64,000 nucleotides of DNA, taken from the NCBI GenBank assembly GCA_963789005.1, contig CAWBIZ010000011.1, forward strand, positions 186,001 to 250,000, written 5' to 3'. The notes below the pieces were generated by a model. The model saw nothing but the letters and a program-made list of their open reading frames with translations, was not told where the DNA came from and made no database searches. The position numbers and the translations under genes were made by a program. Positions 34,249-41,441 of this stretch are shown here, piece by piece. Within the stretch, counting starts at the first letter, position 1, and each line of letters opens with the position of its first letter. This stretch comes from DASSUW01 sp963789005. Lineage in GTDB: Bacteria > Actinomycetota > Thermoleophilia > Solirubrobacterales > Solirubrobacteraceae.

Positions 34249-34950
34249 CTAGTCGAGTGTCATGTACTTGCGGACACGGCGGATGTGGTGCAGGGCGTGG
34301 AGCTCGGCAGCGTCAGGGTCGCCCTCGGCGATCGCCTCGTAGATCATCCGGTGCTCCGCCAGGTGAAGGCTCATGCGACCGGGGACGGCGATCGACTCGT
34401 CGCGCAGGCGCTGCCACAGCGGCTCGTCCATCACCTGCGCGATGCGCTCGGCCAGCTCGAGCACCACCGGGTTGCCGGTCAGCGCGGCGATCCGCCGGTG
34501 GAAGCGCCGGTCGCAGTCGTTCCAGCCGGCGAGGTCCGCGCGCTCGGCGGCGGCCTCCATCGCCTGCATCAGCGCCTCGAGCTCGTCGTCGGGCAGCCCG
34601 CGGCGGGCGGCGGCGCGGGCCACGGCGGGCTCGAGCATCGCCCGCGCCTCGAGCAGGTCGGACGGGCTGGCGTCGTGCGTGTCGCGCACCCGCTCGGCGG
34701 CGCCGGCGGCCACGAACGAGCCCGCTCCCGGGCGGGTCTCGAGCATCCCGGCGACCTGGAGCGCCGCGATCGCCTCGCGCACGGACGCGCGGCCGACCTC
34801 GAGCCGCCGTGCGAGGTCGCGCTCGGAGGGCAGCCGCTCGCCCGGCACCAGCCGGCCGGCGCGGATGTCGGCCGCGAGCCGGTCGGCCACCTGCTCGTAG
34901 CGCTGGCGAGGCCGGATCGGGGAGAGAGTGGTCTGTTCGGCGAACTGCAT
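34249..34950 (-). CDS. FadR-subfamily (FCD) GntR regulator of the hydroxyproline cluster
   Basis: A 233-residue regulator. The N-terminal winged helix is RQRYEQVADRLAADIRAGRLVPGERLPSERDLARRLEVGRASVREAIAALQVAGML. The C-terminal all-helical FCD domain contains the metal/ligand-binding pattern Asp (NDCDRRFHRRIAALTGNPVV), His (HLAEHRMIYEAIAEGD) and His (HALHHIRRVR). It is divergent from the semialdehyde dehydrogenase and 10 bp upstream of the DapA-like gene, so it controls both arms. The ligand is presumably hydroxyproline or a pathway intermediate. Start is ATG 34950. Confidence 0.9.
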   Translation of the reverse strand: MQFAEQTTLSPIRPRQRYEQVADRLAADIRAGRLVPGERLPSERDLARRLEVGRASVREAIAALQVAGMLETRPGAGSFVAAGAAERVRDTHDASPSDLLEARAMLEPAVARAAARRGLPDDELEALMQAMEAAAERADLAGWNDCDRRFHRRIAALTGNPVVLELAERIAQVMDEPLWQRLRDESIAVPGRMSLHLAEHRMIYEAIAEGDPDAAELHALHHIRRVRKYMTLD

Positions 34951-34969
34951 TGGTTCTATCTCAGGACCA
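34951..34969. promoter_or_regulatory. Candidate GntR operator
   Basis: The inverted repeat TGGTTCT-ATCTC-AGGACCA has 6 of 7 arm positions complementary. It lies directly before the regulator's ATG and 4 bp from the -10 box of the divergent dehydrogenase. Position and symmetry suit a site repressing both directions. The spacing between TGGT and ACCA is longer than in the classical FadR-type TGGTnnnACCA, so the assignment is tentative. Confidence 0.5.
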
Positions 34970-34973
34970 GCGG

Positions 34974-34979
34974 TACAGT
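34974..34979 (+). promoter_or_regulatory. TACAGT -10 box of the semialdehyde dehydrogenase gene
   Basis: TACAGT sits 7 nt before the ATG at 34987, implying leaderless transcription. On the minus strand, the overlapping bases read TACTGT, a possible -10 for the regulator gene, with an 18-nt leader that includes the operator. Confidence 0.5.
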
Positions 34980-34986
34980 ACACGCC

Positions 34987-36504
34987 ATGGCGCTCACCTT
35001 CAACTCCGTCGACCCCCGCACCGGCGAGCCCGGTCCCGGCTACGAGCAGGCCAGCCCCGAGGACGTGCGCGCCGCGGCCGCCGCCGCGGCTGCCGTGCAC
35101 CGCTCCCGCGCGCTGCTCGACCGTGCCCGCCGGGCGGCGCTGCTGCGTGGCGCCGCGGGCCGGCTGCGCGCGGCGGGAGACGAGATCGTCGCCCTCTGCG
35201 AGACCGAGACCGGGCTGCCCGAGGCGCGCCTTCGCGGCGAGCTCGAGCGCACGGCCGGCCAGCTCGAGGCATTCGCGGAGATCGTCGACACGGGCGACGA
35301 CGCCGAGGTCATCATCGACCACCCCGTCCCCGACGCGAAGCCGATCCCCAAGCCCGACCTGCGCCGCATGCGGGTCCCGCTCGGCCCGGTGGCCGTGTTC
35401 GGCGCCTCCAACTTCCCGCTGGCGTTCTCGACCGCCGGCGGCGACACTGCCTCGGCACTCGCCGCCGGCTGTCCGGTGATCGTCAAGGGCCACCCGTCGC
35501 ACCCGGGCACGGGCGAGCTCGTCGCGCGCGAGCTACGCGCGGCGGTGGCCGACGCCGGGCTGCCGGAGGCGACCTTCGCGCACCTGCTCGCCGCCGGCGT
35601 GGAGGTCGGCGAGGCGCTCGTCGACGCGCCGGAGATCACGGCCGTCGGCTTCACCGGCTCGTTCGCCGGCGGCACGGCGATCGCCGACCGGGCTACCCGC
35701 CGCGAAGTCCCGATCCCGGTCTATGCGGAGATGGGCTCCGTCAACCCGATCGTGGTGACGGAAGGGGCCCTGCGCGCGAGGGCACAGCAGATCGCCGAGG
35801 GGCTCACGGCGTCGGTGTCGAACTTCGGCGGCCAGCTGTGCACCAAGCCCGGCGTCGTCTTCGTCCCCTCAGGCGACACCGGCGACGCGTTCGTCGCCGA
35901 GCTCGCCGCTCGGCTCGACGCCGCCGACCCCTCGGTGCTGCTCAACGAGCGCCTGCGCGACGCGCTCCAGCAGGCGGTCGGGCGGCTCGCCTCGCACCCC
36001 GACGTGCGCGCGCTCGGCGAGGCGGCGCCCGCGGGCGGGCCCGGCTTCCGCCACCAGCCGGCGGCCTACGAGGCGCCCGCCGCCGCCACGAGCGAGGCGC
36101 TGCTCGCCGAGCACTTCGGGCCGGTGGTGCTGCTCCTGCGCTACGGCTCGAGCGACGAGCTGCTGGCAGCGCTCGAGCGCGTCGAGGGCCAGCTCACGGG
36201 GACGGTGCACGCCGAGCCCGACGACGACGTGAGCGCCGTCGCGGCCGCGCTCGGCGCGCGCGCCGGCCGCGTGATCTTCAACGGCTTCCCGACCGGCGTG
36301 GCCGTCACGTTCGGCATGCACCACGGGGGGCCGTTCCCGGCCACCACGAGCCCGCTGCACACCTCCGTGGGCATGACCGCGGTCCATCGCTTCACGCGCC
36401 CGGTCGCGTTCCAGGACGCGCCCGAGGCCGCTCTCCCGCCCGAGCTCCGTGAGGACAACCCGCTCGGGATCAGGCGGCGGATCGACGGGGTGCCGACCGG
36501 CTGA
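34987..36504 (+). CDS. 2-oxoglutarate semialdehyde (2,5-dioxovalerate) dehydrogenase
   Basis: A 505-residue ALDH of the 2,5-dioxovalerate dehydrogenase branch. It has FGASNFPLAFSTAGGDTASALAAGCPVIVKGHPSHPGT, the Glu in YAEMGSVNPI, the nucleophilic Cys in FGGQLCTKPGVVF, and the C-terminal GFPTGVAVTFGMHHGGPFPATT, all characteristic of that branch and not of SSADH. It completes the trans-4-hydroxyproline pathway to 2-oxoglutarate. It is divergent from the GntR regulator with the operator between. The same enzyme class also serves glucarate or pentose catabolism, but those genes are absent. Its 3' end overlaps the convergent DUF2236 gene by 35 bp. Confidence 0.9.
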   Translation: MALTFNSVDPRTGEPGPGYEQASPEDVRAAAAAAAAVHRSRALLDRARRAALLRGAAGRLRAAGDEIVALCETETGLPEARLRGELERTAGQLEAFAEIVDTGDDAEVIIDHPVPDAKPIPKPDLRRMRVPLGPVAVFGASNFPLAFSTAGGDTASALAAGCPVIVKGHPSHPGTGELVARELRAAVADAGLPEATFAHLLAAGVEVGEALVDAPEITAVGFTGSFAGGTAIADRATRREVPIPVYAEMGSVNPIVVTEGALRARAQQIAEGLTASVSNFGGQLCTKPGVVFVPSGDTGDAFVAELAARLDAADPSVLLNERLRDALQQAVGRLASHPDVRALGEAAPAGGPGFRHQPAAYEAPAAATSEALLAEHFGPVVLLLRYGSSDELLAALERVEGQLTGTVHAEPDDDVSAVAAALGARAGRVIFNGFPTGVAVTFGMHHGGPFPATTSPLHTSVGMTAVHRFTRPVAFQDAPEAALPPELREDNPLGIRRRIDGVPTG

Positions 36505-37285
36505 TCGGGATCATCCGGAAGCGGTCGGGGAGCACGGGGACGAGCACGCGGCGCACGTACTGAGCGCCGCCGTGCAGCGCGACCGAGCGCACCGGGTCCC
36601 ACGAGAAGCCGTACTGGCGCCGGATGTCGCGCGGCAGCAGGCCGACCGTGATCTGGTTGACGAGCTCGAGCACCGGCCGCAGCGGGAGCGGGACCGGCGG
36701 GCTGAGCACGATGTCGATCGCCAGCTCGCGCGCCGCGCCGGTGACCACGAGGTCGCCGCTCGCGTACATGTCCGCCATGTAGGCGGCGAATGCGTCGGCG
36801 TCCGCGGGCATGTCCTGGTCGCGCAGCCCGAACTGGCGGCCGACGATCCGGTAGTCCTCCCACAGGCGGTCGCGCTCGGCATCGGTGAGCCGGCGGACGT
36901 ACTTGTCGTAGACGAGCATCGCGGACTCGGCGAGCGCGGCAAGGATCCAGAGGAGGAGCTCGGGGTCGTCCGCGCGGTACGGCGTGCCGGCGGGGAAGCG
37001 GCCGGCGGGCTCGGAGAGCGACCCGCTGACCCTGCGGTGCATCGCGCGCACGCGCCGGGTCGCGCGATCGGCGTCCTCGCGGGTCCCGAACGCGACCGCG
37101 TTCATCACCCGCGCGGTGCGCTCCAGCCGCGCGTACGGGTCGTCGAGCGCGCCGGTGTGCGCGAAGAAGCCCTCGAACGCCACCGGGTGGGCGGCCATGA
37201 TCAGCAGCGCGCGCGGGCCGGAGAGCCCGGTGAGCCGGTCTCCCACCACCTGGCGCAGCATCGAATGCTCGTCGAAGTACCCCAT
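36470..37285 (-). CDS. DUF2236 (MpaB-like oxygenase) family protein
   Basis: A 271-residue helical protein of the DUF2236/MpaB family. It begins EHSMLRQVVGDRLTGLSGPRALLIMAAHPVAFEGFFAHTGALDDPYARLERTARVM, a stretch with the conserved His and Arg residues thought to bind haem b in this family. RRVRAMHRRVSG and YRADDPELLLWILAALAESAML follow. Members are common in actinobacteria and include the latex-clearing Lcp relatives; the substrate here is unknown. Start is ATG 37285, with GTG 37288 as an alternative. Confidence 0.83.
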   Translation of the reverse strand: MGYFDEHSMLRQVVGDRLTGLSGPRALLIMAAHPVAFEGFFAHTGALDDPYARLERTARVMNAVAFGTREDADRATRRVRAMHRRVSGSLSEPAGRFPAGTPYRADDPELLLWILAALAESAMLVYDKYVRRLTDAERDRLWEDYRIVGRQFGLRDQDMPADADAFAAYMADMYASGDLVVTGAARELAIDIVLSPPVPLPLRPVLELVNQITVGLLPRDIRRQYGFSWDPVRSVALHGGAQYVRRVLVPVLPDRFRMIPISRSAPRRSAA

Positions 37286-37309
37286 CACCGCTTGTACGGT
37301 GTAGCGCCG

Positions 37310-38053
37310 ATGCCCGCTCAAGCCTACGCAGGAAAAGAATGCGTCTGCCAGTTCCGGCGGGGCATCTGCGACCAGACGTGCGTGCAGGGCATGCTGGAGA
37401 CGCCGTTCTACATCGCGTGCCTGAAGCTCACCGGCCGTCGCTGCCTGGTCGTGGGCGGCGGGGAGATCGGGCTCGAGAAGGTCGAGGGGCTGCTCGCCTG
37501 CGACGGCCGCGTCGTGCTCGTGGCGCCCGAGGCGGTACCGGAGCTTCGCCGGCTCGCCGCCGAGGGATCGATCGAGTGGCTGCAGCGCGACTACGAGCCG
37601 GGCGACCTCGAGGCGACGTTCATCGCGATCGCGGCCACCAACGACACCGACGTCAACATCCGCGTGTACGAGGACGCCGAGCGGCGGGCGATGCTCGTCA
37701 ACATCGTCGACGTCCCGCCGCTGTGCAACTTCATCCTGCCCGCGATCGTGCGCACCGGGCCGCTCGCGATCGCGATCTCCACCGCGGGCGCCTCCCCCGC
37801 GCTGGCCAAGCGGATCAAGCGCCAGATCGCCGACGAGTTCGGCGAGCCGTACGCCCGCCTGGCGGTGCTGCTCAACGACGCCCGCGGCTGGGCCAAGGGC
37901 ACGCTGCCGACCTACCAGGACCGCAAGGCGTTCTTCGAGGGCATCGTCAACGGCGAGCCCGACCCGATCGAGCTGCTCCGCGCCGGCGACGAGGCCGCAG
38001 TGCTCGAGCTGATCGCCGCGGCCCAGCGCGAGCACGATCTACACGTGGCGTAA
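37310..38053 (+). CDS. Precorrin-2 dehydrogenase / siroheme synthase N-terminal-type protein with Cys-rich extension
   Basis: A 247-residue protein. From residue 28 onward it matches the NAD-dependent precorrin-2 dehydrogenase module of CysG/Met8: FYIACLKLTGRRCLVVGGGEIGLEKVEGLL, IAIAATNDTDVNIRVYEDA, VDVPPLCNFILPAIVRTGPLAIAISTAGASPALAKRIK. It oxidises precorrin-2 to sirohydrochlorin and may insert iron. It precedes the heme/cytochrome block, where the fused cobA-hemD gene supplies precorrin-2. The N-terminal 27 residues carry four Cys (C.C......C...C) and are not part of the usual family. The internal ATG at 37391 (MLETPFY) is an alternative start. A TACGGT box lies at 37295-37300. Confidence 0.85.
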   Translation: MPAQAYAGKECVCQFRRGICDQTCVQGMLETPFYIACLKLTGRRCLVVGGGEIGLEKVEGLLACDGRVVLVAPEAVPELRRLAAEGSIEWLQRDYEPGDLEATFIAIAATNDTDVNIRVYEDAERRAMLVNIVDVPPLCNFILPAIVRTGPLAIAISTAGASPALAKRIKRQIADEFGEPYARLAVLLNDARGWAKGTLPTYQDRKAFFEGIVNGEPDPIELLRAGDEAAVLELIAAAQREHDLHVA

Positions 38054-38074
38054 CGATCCGTGTAGCATGGCGCG

Positions 38075-38326
38075 GTGGCCTCGCGCATCAAGGTGACGCT
38101 CGAACCCGAGTACGCGGAGAAGCTGGCGCGACTCGCGGAGCGGATGCACGTGCGGGAGGGAACGCTCGCGAAGTCGCTGTTGTCGACGGCGCTCGACGGC
38201 GCCGATCCGGATGCCGAGCACATCGTCGAGCTGCTGGATGCGATTCCCGGGGCGTATGACAGGTCGCAGGAAGGCAGCGCGCAGGCGCGTCGTGGCGAGG
38301 GAATCCCGCTCGACGAGCTGGCGTAG
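38075..38326 (+). CDS. Ribbon-helix-helix antitoxin
   Basis: An 83-residue protein whose first 45 residues (ASRIKVTLEPEYAEKLARLAERMHVREGTLAKSLLSTALDG) fit the ribbon-helix-helix DNA-binding fold. The acidic C-terminal tail (PDAEHIVELLDAIPGAYDRSQEG, ending GIPLDELA) is the type that wraps a toxin. A TAGCAT -10 box at 38063-38068 is 6 nt before the GTG start, so it is probably leaderless. The gene is followed within 3 bp by a disrupted ParE/RelE-like toxin frame. Autoregulation is expected. Confidence 0.78.
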   Translation: MASRIKVTLEPEYAEKLARLAERMHVREGTLAKSLLSTALDGADPDAEHIVELLDAIPGAYDRSQEGSAQARRGEGIPLDELA

Positions 38327-38329
38327 CGC

Positions 38330-38614
38330 TTGTCGCGCGTCATCGTCACCTGCGAGCGTCGCGGATCTGGGCGAGCTGGTCGACGCGCTGGGGCTCCCGC
38401 TCGGCGCCCTCCGCAGGGTGCAGCGCTCGCGCGCGTGCTCGAACGGTTCCCGCTGGCCGGCGTGCGCTGACCGGCCGATGGGAGGGAACGCGGTTCCTGA
38501 TCGGTCCGTGGTCGTGGAGATCCTCGTCTACCTCCACGACGAGGCCGACGACGCGTGTACGTCGTGGCCGTCCAGGACGGTCGCAGCAGCTCGGCGGCCA
38601 CCAGCCGAACGTAA
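38330..38614 (+). pseudogene. ParE/RelE-like toxin, broken by about five indels
   Basis: Reading across frames gives a 95-residue ParE-like toxin. SRVIVTCER in the first frame is followed by ADLGELVDALGLPLGALRRVQRS in a second, LARVLERFPLAG back in the first, then ALTGRWEGTRFLIGPWSW, ILVYLHDEADD, and VYVVAVQDGRSSSAATSRT ending at TAA 38612-38614. The order is that of the RelE/ParE fold (helical N-terminus, then a G-R.F.IGP..W strand and YLHDE...VYVVAV strand pair). The reconstructed length is right for the family. With an intact antitoxin upstream, this is a decayed TA module, or an intact one damaged by sequence error. Confidence 0.7.
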
Positions 38615-38636
38615 GCTCCGCGCCATCCGGACCGCC

Positions 38637-39110
38637 GTGCTCACGATCTCGACGTCCGTCTCGCGCCGGGAGGCGGAGGACCTCTCCGGGCCTCGGCTGG
38701 CCGAGGCGGCCGAGCGGGCCGGGTGTGAGGTGGTGGCGATGGAGGTCGTGCCCGACGACGTCGCGCTGATCGAGGACCGGCTGCACCACTACGTCGACGG
38801 CGGCTGCGACCTGATCTTCACCACCGGCGGGACCGGGCTCACGCCCGACGACGTGACGCCGGAGGCCACCCGCTCGGTGATCGAGCGCGACGCTCCTGGC
38901 TTCGCCGAGGCGATGCGGGCCGAGGGCGCGCGGCACACGCCGCTCGGGATCCTGACGCGCGGGGTGTCGGGCGTCGCCGCGCAGACGCTGATCGTCAACT
39001 TCCCCGGCTCGCCGAAGGCGATCGACCAGCTGTTCGGCGTGCTGGAGCCCACGCTCGCGCACGTGGTGCAGACGCTGCGCGGCGACTCGTCGCACCATGG
39101 CCACCGCTGA
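38637..39110 (+). CDS. moaB: Molybdenum cofactor biosynthesis protein MoaB/MogA family
   Basis: A 157-residue MoCF-domain protein. It reads VLTISTSVSRREAEDLSGPRLAEAAERAGCEV, LIEDRLHHYVDGGCDLIFTTGGTGLTPDDVTPEATR and LTRGVSGVAAQTLIVNFPGSPKAIDQLFGVL. The family binds molybdopterin and adenylylates it before molybdate insertion. I start at GTG 38637, but homologues usually have a few residues before VLT. The in-frame codon 12 bp earlier is ATC (38625), and the upstream TAAGCT box (38612-38617) is placed as if transcription began there. The product overlaps ccmA by 14 bp. Other Mo-cofactor genes are not in the window. Confidence 0.85.
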   Translation: MLTISTSVSRREAEDLSGPRLAEAAERAGCEVVAMEVVPDDVALIEDRLHHYVDGGCDLIFTTGGTGLTPDDVTPEATRSVIERDAPGFAEAMRAEGARHTPLGILTRGVSGVAAQTLIVNFPGSPKAIDQLFGVLEPTLAHVVQTLRGDSSHHGHR

Positions 39111-39792
39111 GCCCGAGCCGGCGCTCGCGCTGCGCGAGGTCAGCCGGGCGTACGGGGAGCGGCTCGCGCTCGCCGGGGTGTCGCTGACGCTCCCGCGGGG
39201 CGCCACGCTGGCGGTCTTCGGCGCCAACGGGGCGGGGAAGACGACGCTGCTGCGCATCCTCGCGACGCTGCTGCGTCCGCACGCGGGCGAGGCGCGGGTG
39301 CTCGGCCGGACGCTCCCGCGGGAGGGATGGGCCGTGCGCGGGCGGGTCGGGCTGCTGGGCCACGAGCCGCTGCTCTACCGCGACCTCACAGCGCGCGAGA
39401 ACCTGCGCTTCCACGCGCGGCTGCACGACGTCGACGCCGCCCGCGGCGAGGGTCTGCTCGAGGCGGTCGGGATGGCGCGCCGCGCCGACGAGCCGGTGCG
39501 CGCGCTCTCGCGCGGGATGGCCCAGCGCGTGGCGATCTGCCGTGCCGTGCTGCACGAGCCCGAGCTGCTGCTGCTCGACGAGCCACTCGCCAACCTCGAC
39601 CCGGGCGCGGCCGGCGCGGTCGCATCGCTGATCGGGCGCGAGAGCGGCGCCACGCGCGTGCTGATCTCCCACGACGTCGAGCAAGGGCTCGCCGAAGCCG
39701 ACGTCGTGCTCGGGCTGCGCGCCGGACGGCCGGAGCTCGTGGCGGCGGCGGCCGAGGTCCGTCCCGGCGACGTGCGAGGGCTCTACCGGTGA
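39097..39792 (+). CDS. ccmA: Heme exporter ATP-binding protein CcmA
   Basis: A 231-residue ABC ATPase. Walker A is GANGAGKTTLLRILATLLRP, the signature LSRGMAQRVAICRAVL, Walker B LLLLDEPLANLDPGA, and the H-loop ISHDVE. The short length and the start LREVSRAYGERLALAGVSLTL match CcmA of cytochrome c maturation system I. It is followed by ccmB and ccmC genes. CcmAB energises release of heme-loaded CcmE, and CcmC loads heme. It overlaps moaB by 14 bp. Confidence 0.87.
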   Translation: MATAEPEPALALREVSRAYGERLALAGVSLTLPRGATLAVFGANGAGKTTLLRILATLLRPHAGEARVLGRTLPREGWAVRGRVGLLGHEPLLYRDLTARENLRFHARLHDVDAARGEGLLEAVGMARRADEPVRALSRGMAQRVAICRAVLHEPELLLLDEPLANLDPGAAGAVASLIGRESGATRVLISHDVEQGLAEADVVLGLRAGRPELVAAAAEVRPGDVRGLYR

Positions 39793-39822
39793 CGTACCGC
39801 CGGCGGGCGGGAGGGCACAGTC

Positions 39823-40497
39823 GTGAGGCGCGCGGTCGGGGCGGTGATCCGCAAGGACCTGCGGGTCGAGCTGCGGACGGGCGAGGCCGTGCCCGCGATG
39901 CTGCTGTTCAGCGTCTCGACCTTCGTGCTCTTCCACTTCGCGCTCGACCGCGCGTCGGTCGAGGGGGAGCTGGCCGCGGGCGTGCTGTGGGTGACGCTGC
40001 TGTTCGCCGCCGTGCTCGGCATGGGTCGCCTGTTCGTGGCCGAGCGCGAGCAGGGCGGCTTCGACGGGTTCCTGCTCGCGCCGGTCGACCGCACCTCGCT
40101 GTTCGTGGCCAAGGCCACGGTGCTGTTCGCGTTCCTGGTGGCCGTCGAGCTCGCCGCCGTGCCGGCGTTCGCGATCCTGCTGCTCGGGCCGTCGGCGTGG
40201 CCGGCCGTCCCCGAGCTGGTGCTCGTGCTGCTGCTCGCCGACCTCGGCGTCGCGATCATCGGGACGCTGATCGGCGCGCTCGGCATCCAGACCCGCGCGC
40301 GCGAGCTGATCGTGCCGATCCTCGCGCTGCCGCTGATGATCCCGCTCGCCATCGCGGCGGCGCGCGCCACTGCGCCGTTGTTGCTGGAGGCGGGCGCCGA
40401 GGCGCTTCCCGGCCGCTGGCTGCTGGTCCTCGGCCTCTATGATCTGGTGTTCGGACTGGTCGCCTTCGCGGTCTTCGACTTCCTCCTGGAGGAGTAG
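39823..40497 (+). CDS. ccmB: Heme exporter permease CcmB
   Basis: A 224-residue integral membrane protein with about six helices (for instance MLLFSVSTFVLFHFAL, AGVLWVTLLFAAVLGMGRLF, KATVLFAFLVAVELAAVPAFAILLL). It carries the CcmB hallmarks DLRVELRTGEAVPAMLLFS, EREQGGFDGFLLAPVDRTSLFVAK and LALPLMIPLAIAAARAT. It is the membrane partner of CcmA. The start is GTG 39823. There is a 30-bp gap to ccmA, and 6 bp to the next gene, so it is the middle of a single operon. Confidence 0.9.
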   Translation: MRRAVGAVIRKDLRVELRTGEAVPAMLLFSVSTFVLFHFALDRASVEGELAAGVLWVTLLFAAVLGMGRLFVAEREQGGFDGFLLAPVDRTSLFVAKATVLFAFLVAVELAAVPAFAILLLGPSAWPAVPELVLVLLLADLGVAIIGTLIGALGIQTRARELIVPILALPLMIPLAIAAARATAPLLLEAGAEALPGRWLLVLGLYDLVFGLVAFAVFDFLLEE

Positions 40498-40503
40498 CCA
40501 GAC

Positions 40504-41234
40504 GTGACGTACGCCCGAGGGCTCAAGCCGCTCTCCATCGCCTCAGTCGTCCTCATCCTCGGTGCCTTCGCGCTGGTGTTCTTCTACGCGCCCAACGACG
40601 CCGACCAGGGCTTCATCCAGAAGATCTTCTACCTGCACGTGCCGGTCGCGATCGTGGCGCTGTGCGGCTTCGTCGCCGGCGGCGTGTACGGGATCCGCAC
40701 CTGCGCTCGGGCGACCGCTCGCATGACCTGCGCTCGTACGTGGCGATCCACCTGTCGCTGATCCTGGCGTGGGCGCGCTCGTCACCGGGTCGATCTGGGC
40801 CCGCGCGGCGTGGGGGCAGTGGTGGGTGTGGGACGAGCCGACGTTGGTCTCCTTTCTGATCGTGTTCCTGCTCTACGCCTGCTACCAGCCGCTGCGGTTC
40901 TCGATCGAGGACCCGGAGCGCCAGGCGCGCACGGCCGCGGTGTTCGCGATCGTCGCCGGCGCGTTCGTGCCGCTCAACTTCATGGCCGTGCGGCTCGCCG
41001 AGTCGCTCGTCGCATCCGCGCGTGCTGAGCAAGACCGGCGGCTCGATGCCCGGCGAGATGCGGCTCACCTTCCTCGTCTCGCTGGCGGGCATGGCCGTGC
41101 TGTTCGTGACGCTGTGGAAGTACGAGCTGACGTCCAAGCAGGCGTCGATGCAGCTGCGCGCGCTCAAGCGCCGGCTGGCCGACGAGGACGATCCGTGGGT
41201 CCCGACCCGCCGCAGCGCGGCGCCGCAGCTCTGA
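40504..41234 (+). CDS. ccmC: Heme exporter/handling protein CcmC, frameshifted in this sequence
   Basis: Reconstructed as about 243 residues. The first frame carries GLKPLSIASVVLILGAFALVF and FIQKIFYLHVPVAIVALCGFVAGG. A missing base near 40699 and another near 40773 are needed to read SYVAIHLSLILAW then GALVTGSIWARAAWGQWWVWDEPTLVSFLIVFLLYA. An extra base near 41012 precedes PRVLSKTGGSMPGEMRLTFLVSLAGMAVLFVTLWKYEL. The Trp-rich WWVWDEP heme-handling motif identifies CcmC. Because cytochrome c maturation is usually maintained intact and the frames rejoin cleanly, I treat it as a real gene with sequence errors. Confidence 0.78.
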
Positions 41235-41441
41235 TGCCGGCGCTCCCGCTCGACGACGCCGGCCCGTACGTCGCCGCCGCCTACCTCGTCTTCCTCGGGC
41301 TGATCCTCGTGTACGTGGCGATCATGGCGGCCAAGCTGGCGCGCATCTCCCGCGAGCTCGGCGAGCTGACGGAGATCGTCGACCGGCGCGACGCCGCGCG
41401 GCGCGAGCGCTCCGAGACGCGAGGAGGCCGTGCCGCGGTGA
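41234..41441 (+). CDS. CcmD-like small membrane protein
   Basis: About 68 residues. One membrane helix (YVAAAYLVFLGLILVYVAIMAA) is followed by a basic cytoplasmic helix (LARISRELGELTEIVDRRDAARRERSE). CcmD has this layout and sits beside CcmABC. It begins at ATG 41234, overlapping the ccmC stop (TGATG). As written, the frame runs without a stop into hemA. If one base is missing near 41416, the tail becomes ETREEAVPR and ends at TGA 41439-41441, overlapping the hemA GTG. I favour that reading. Confidence 0.6.
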
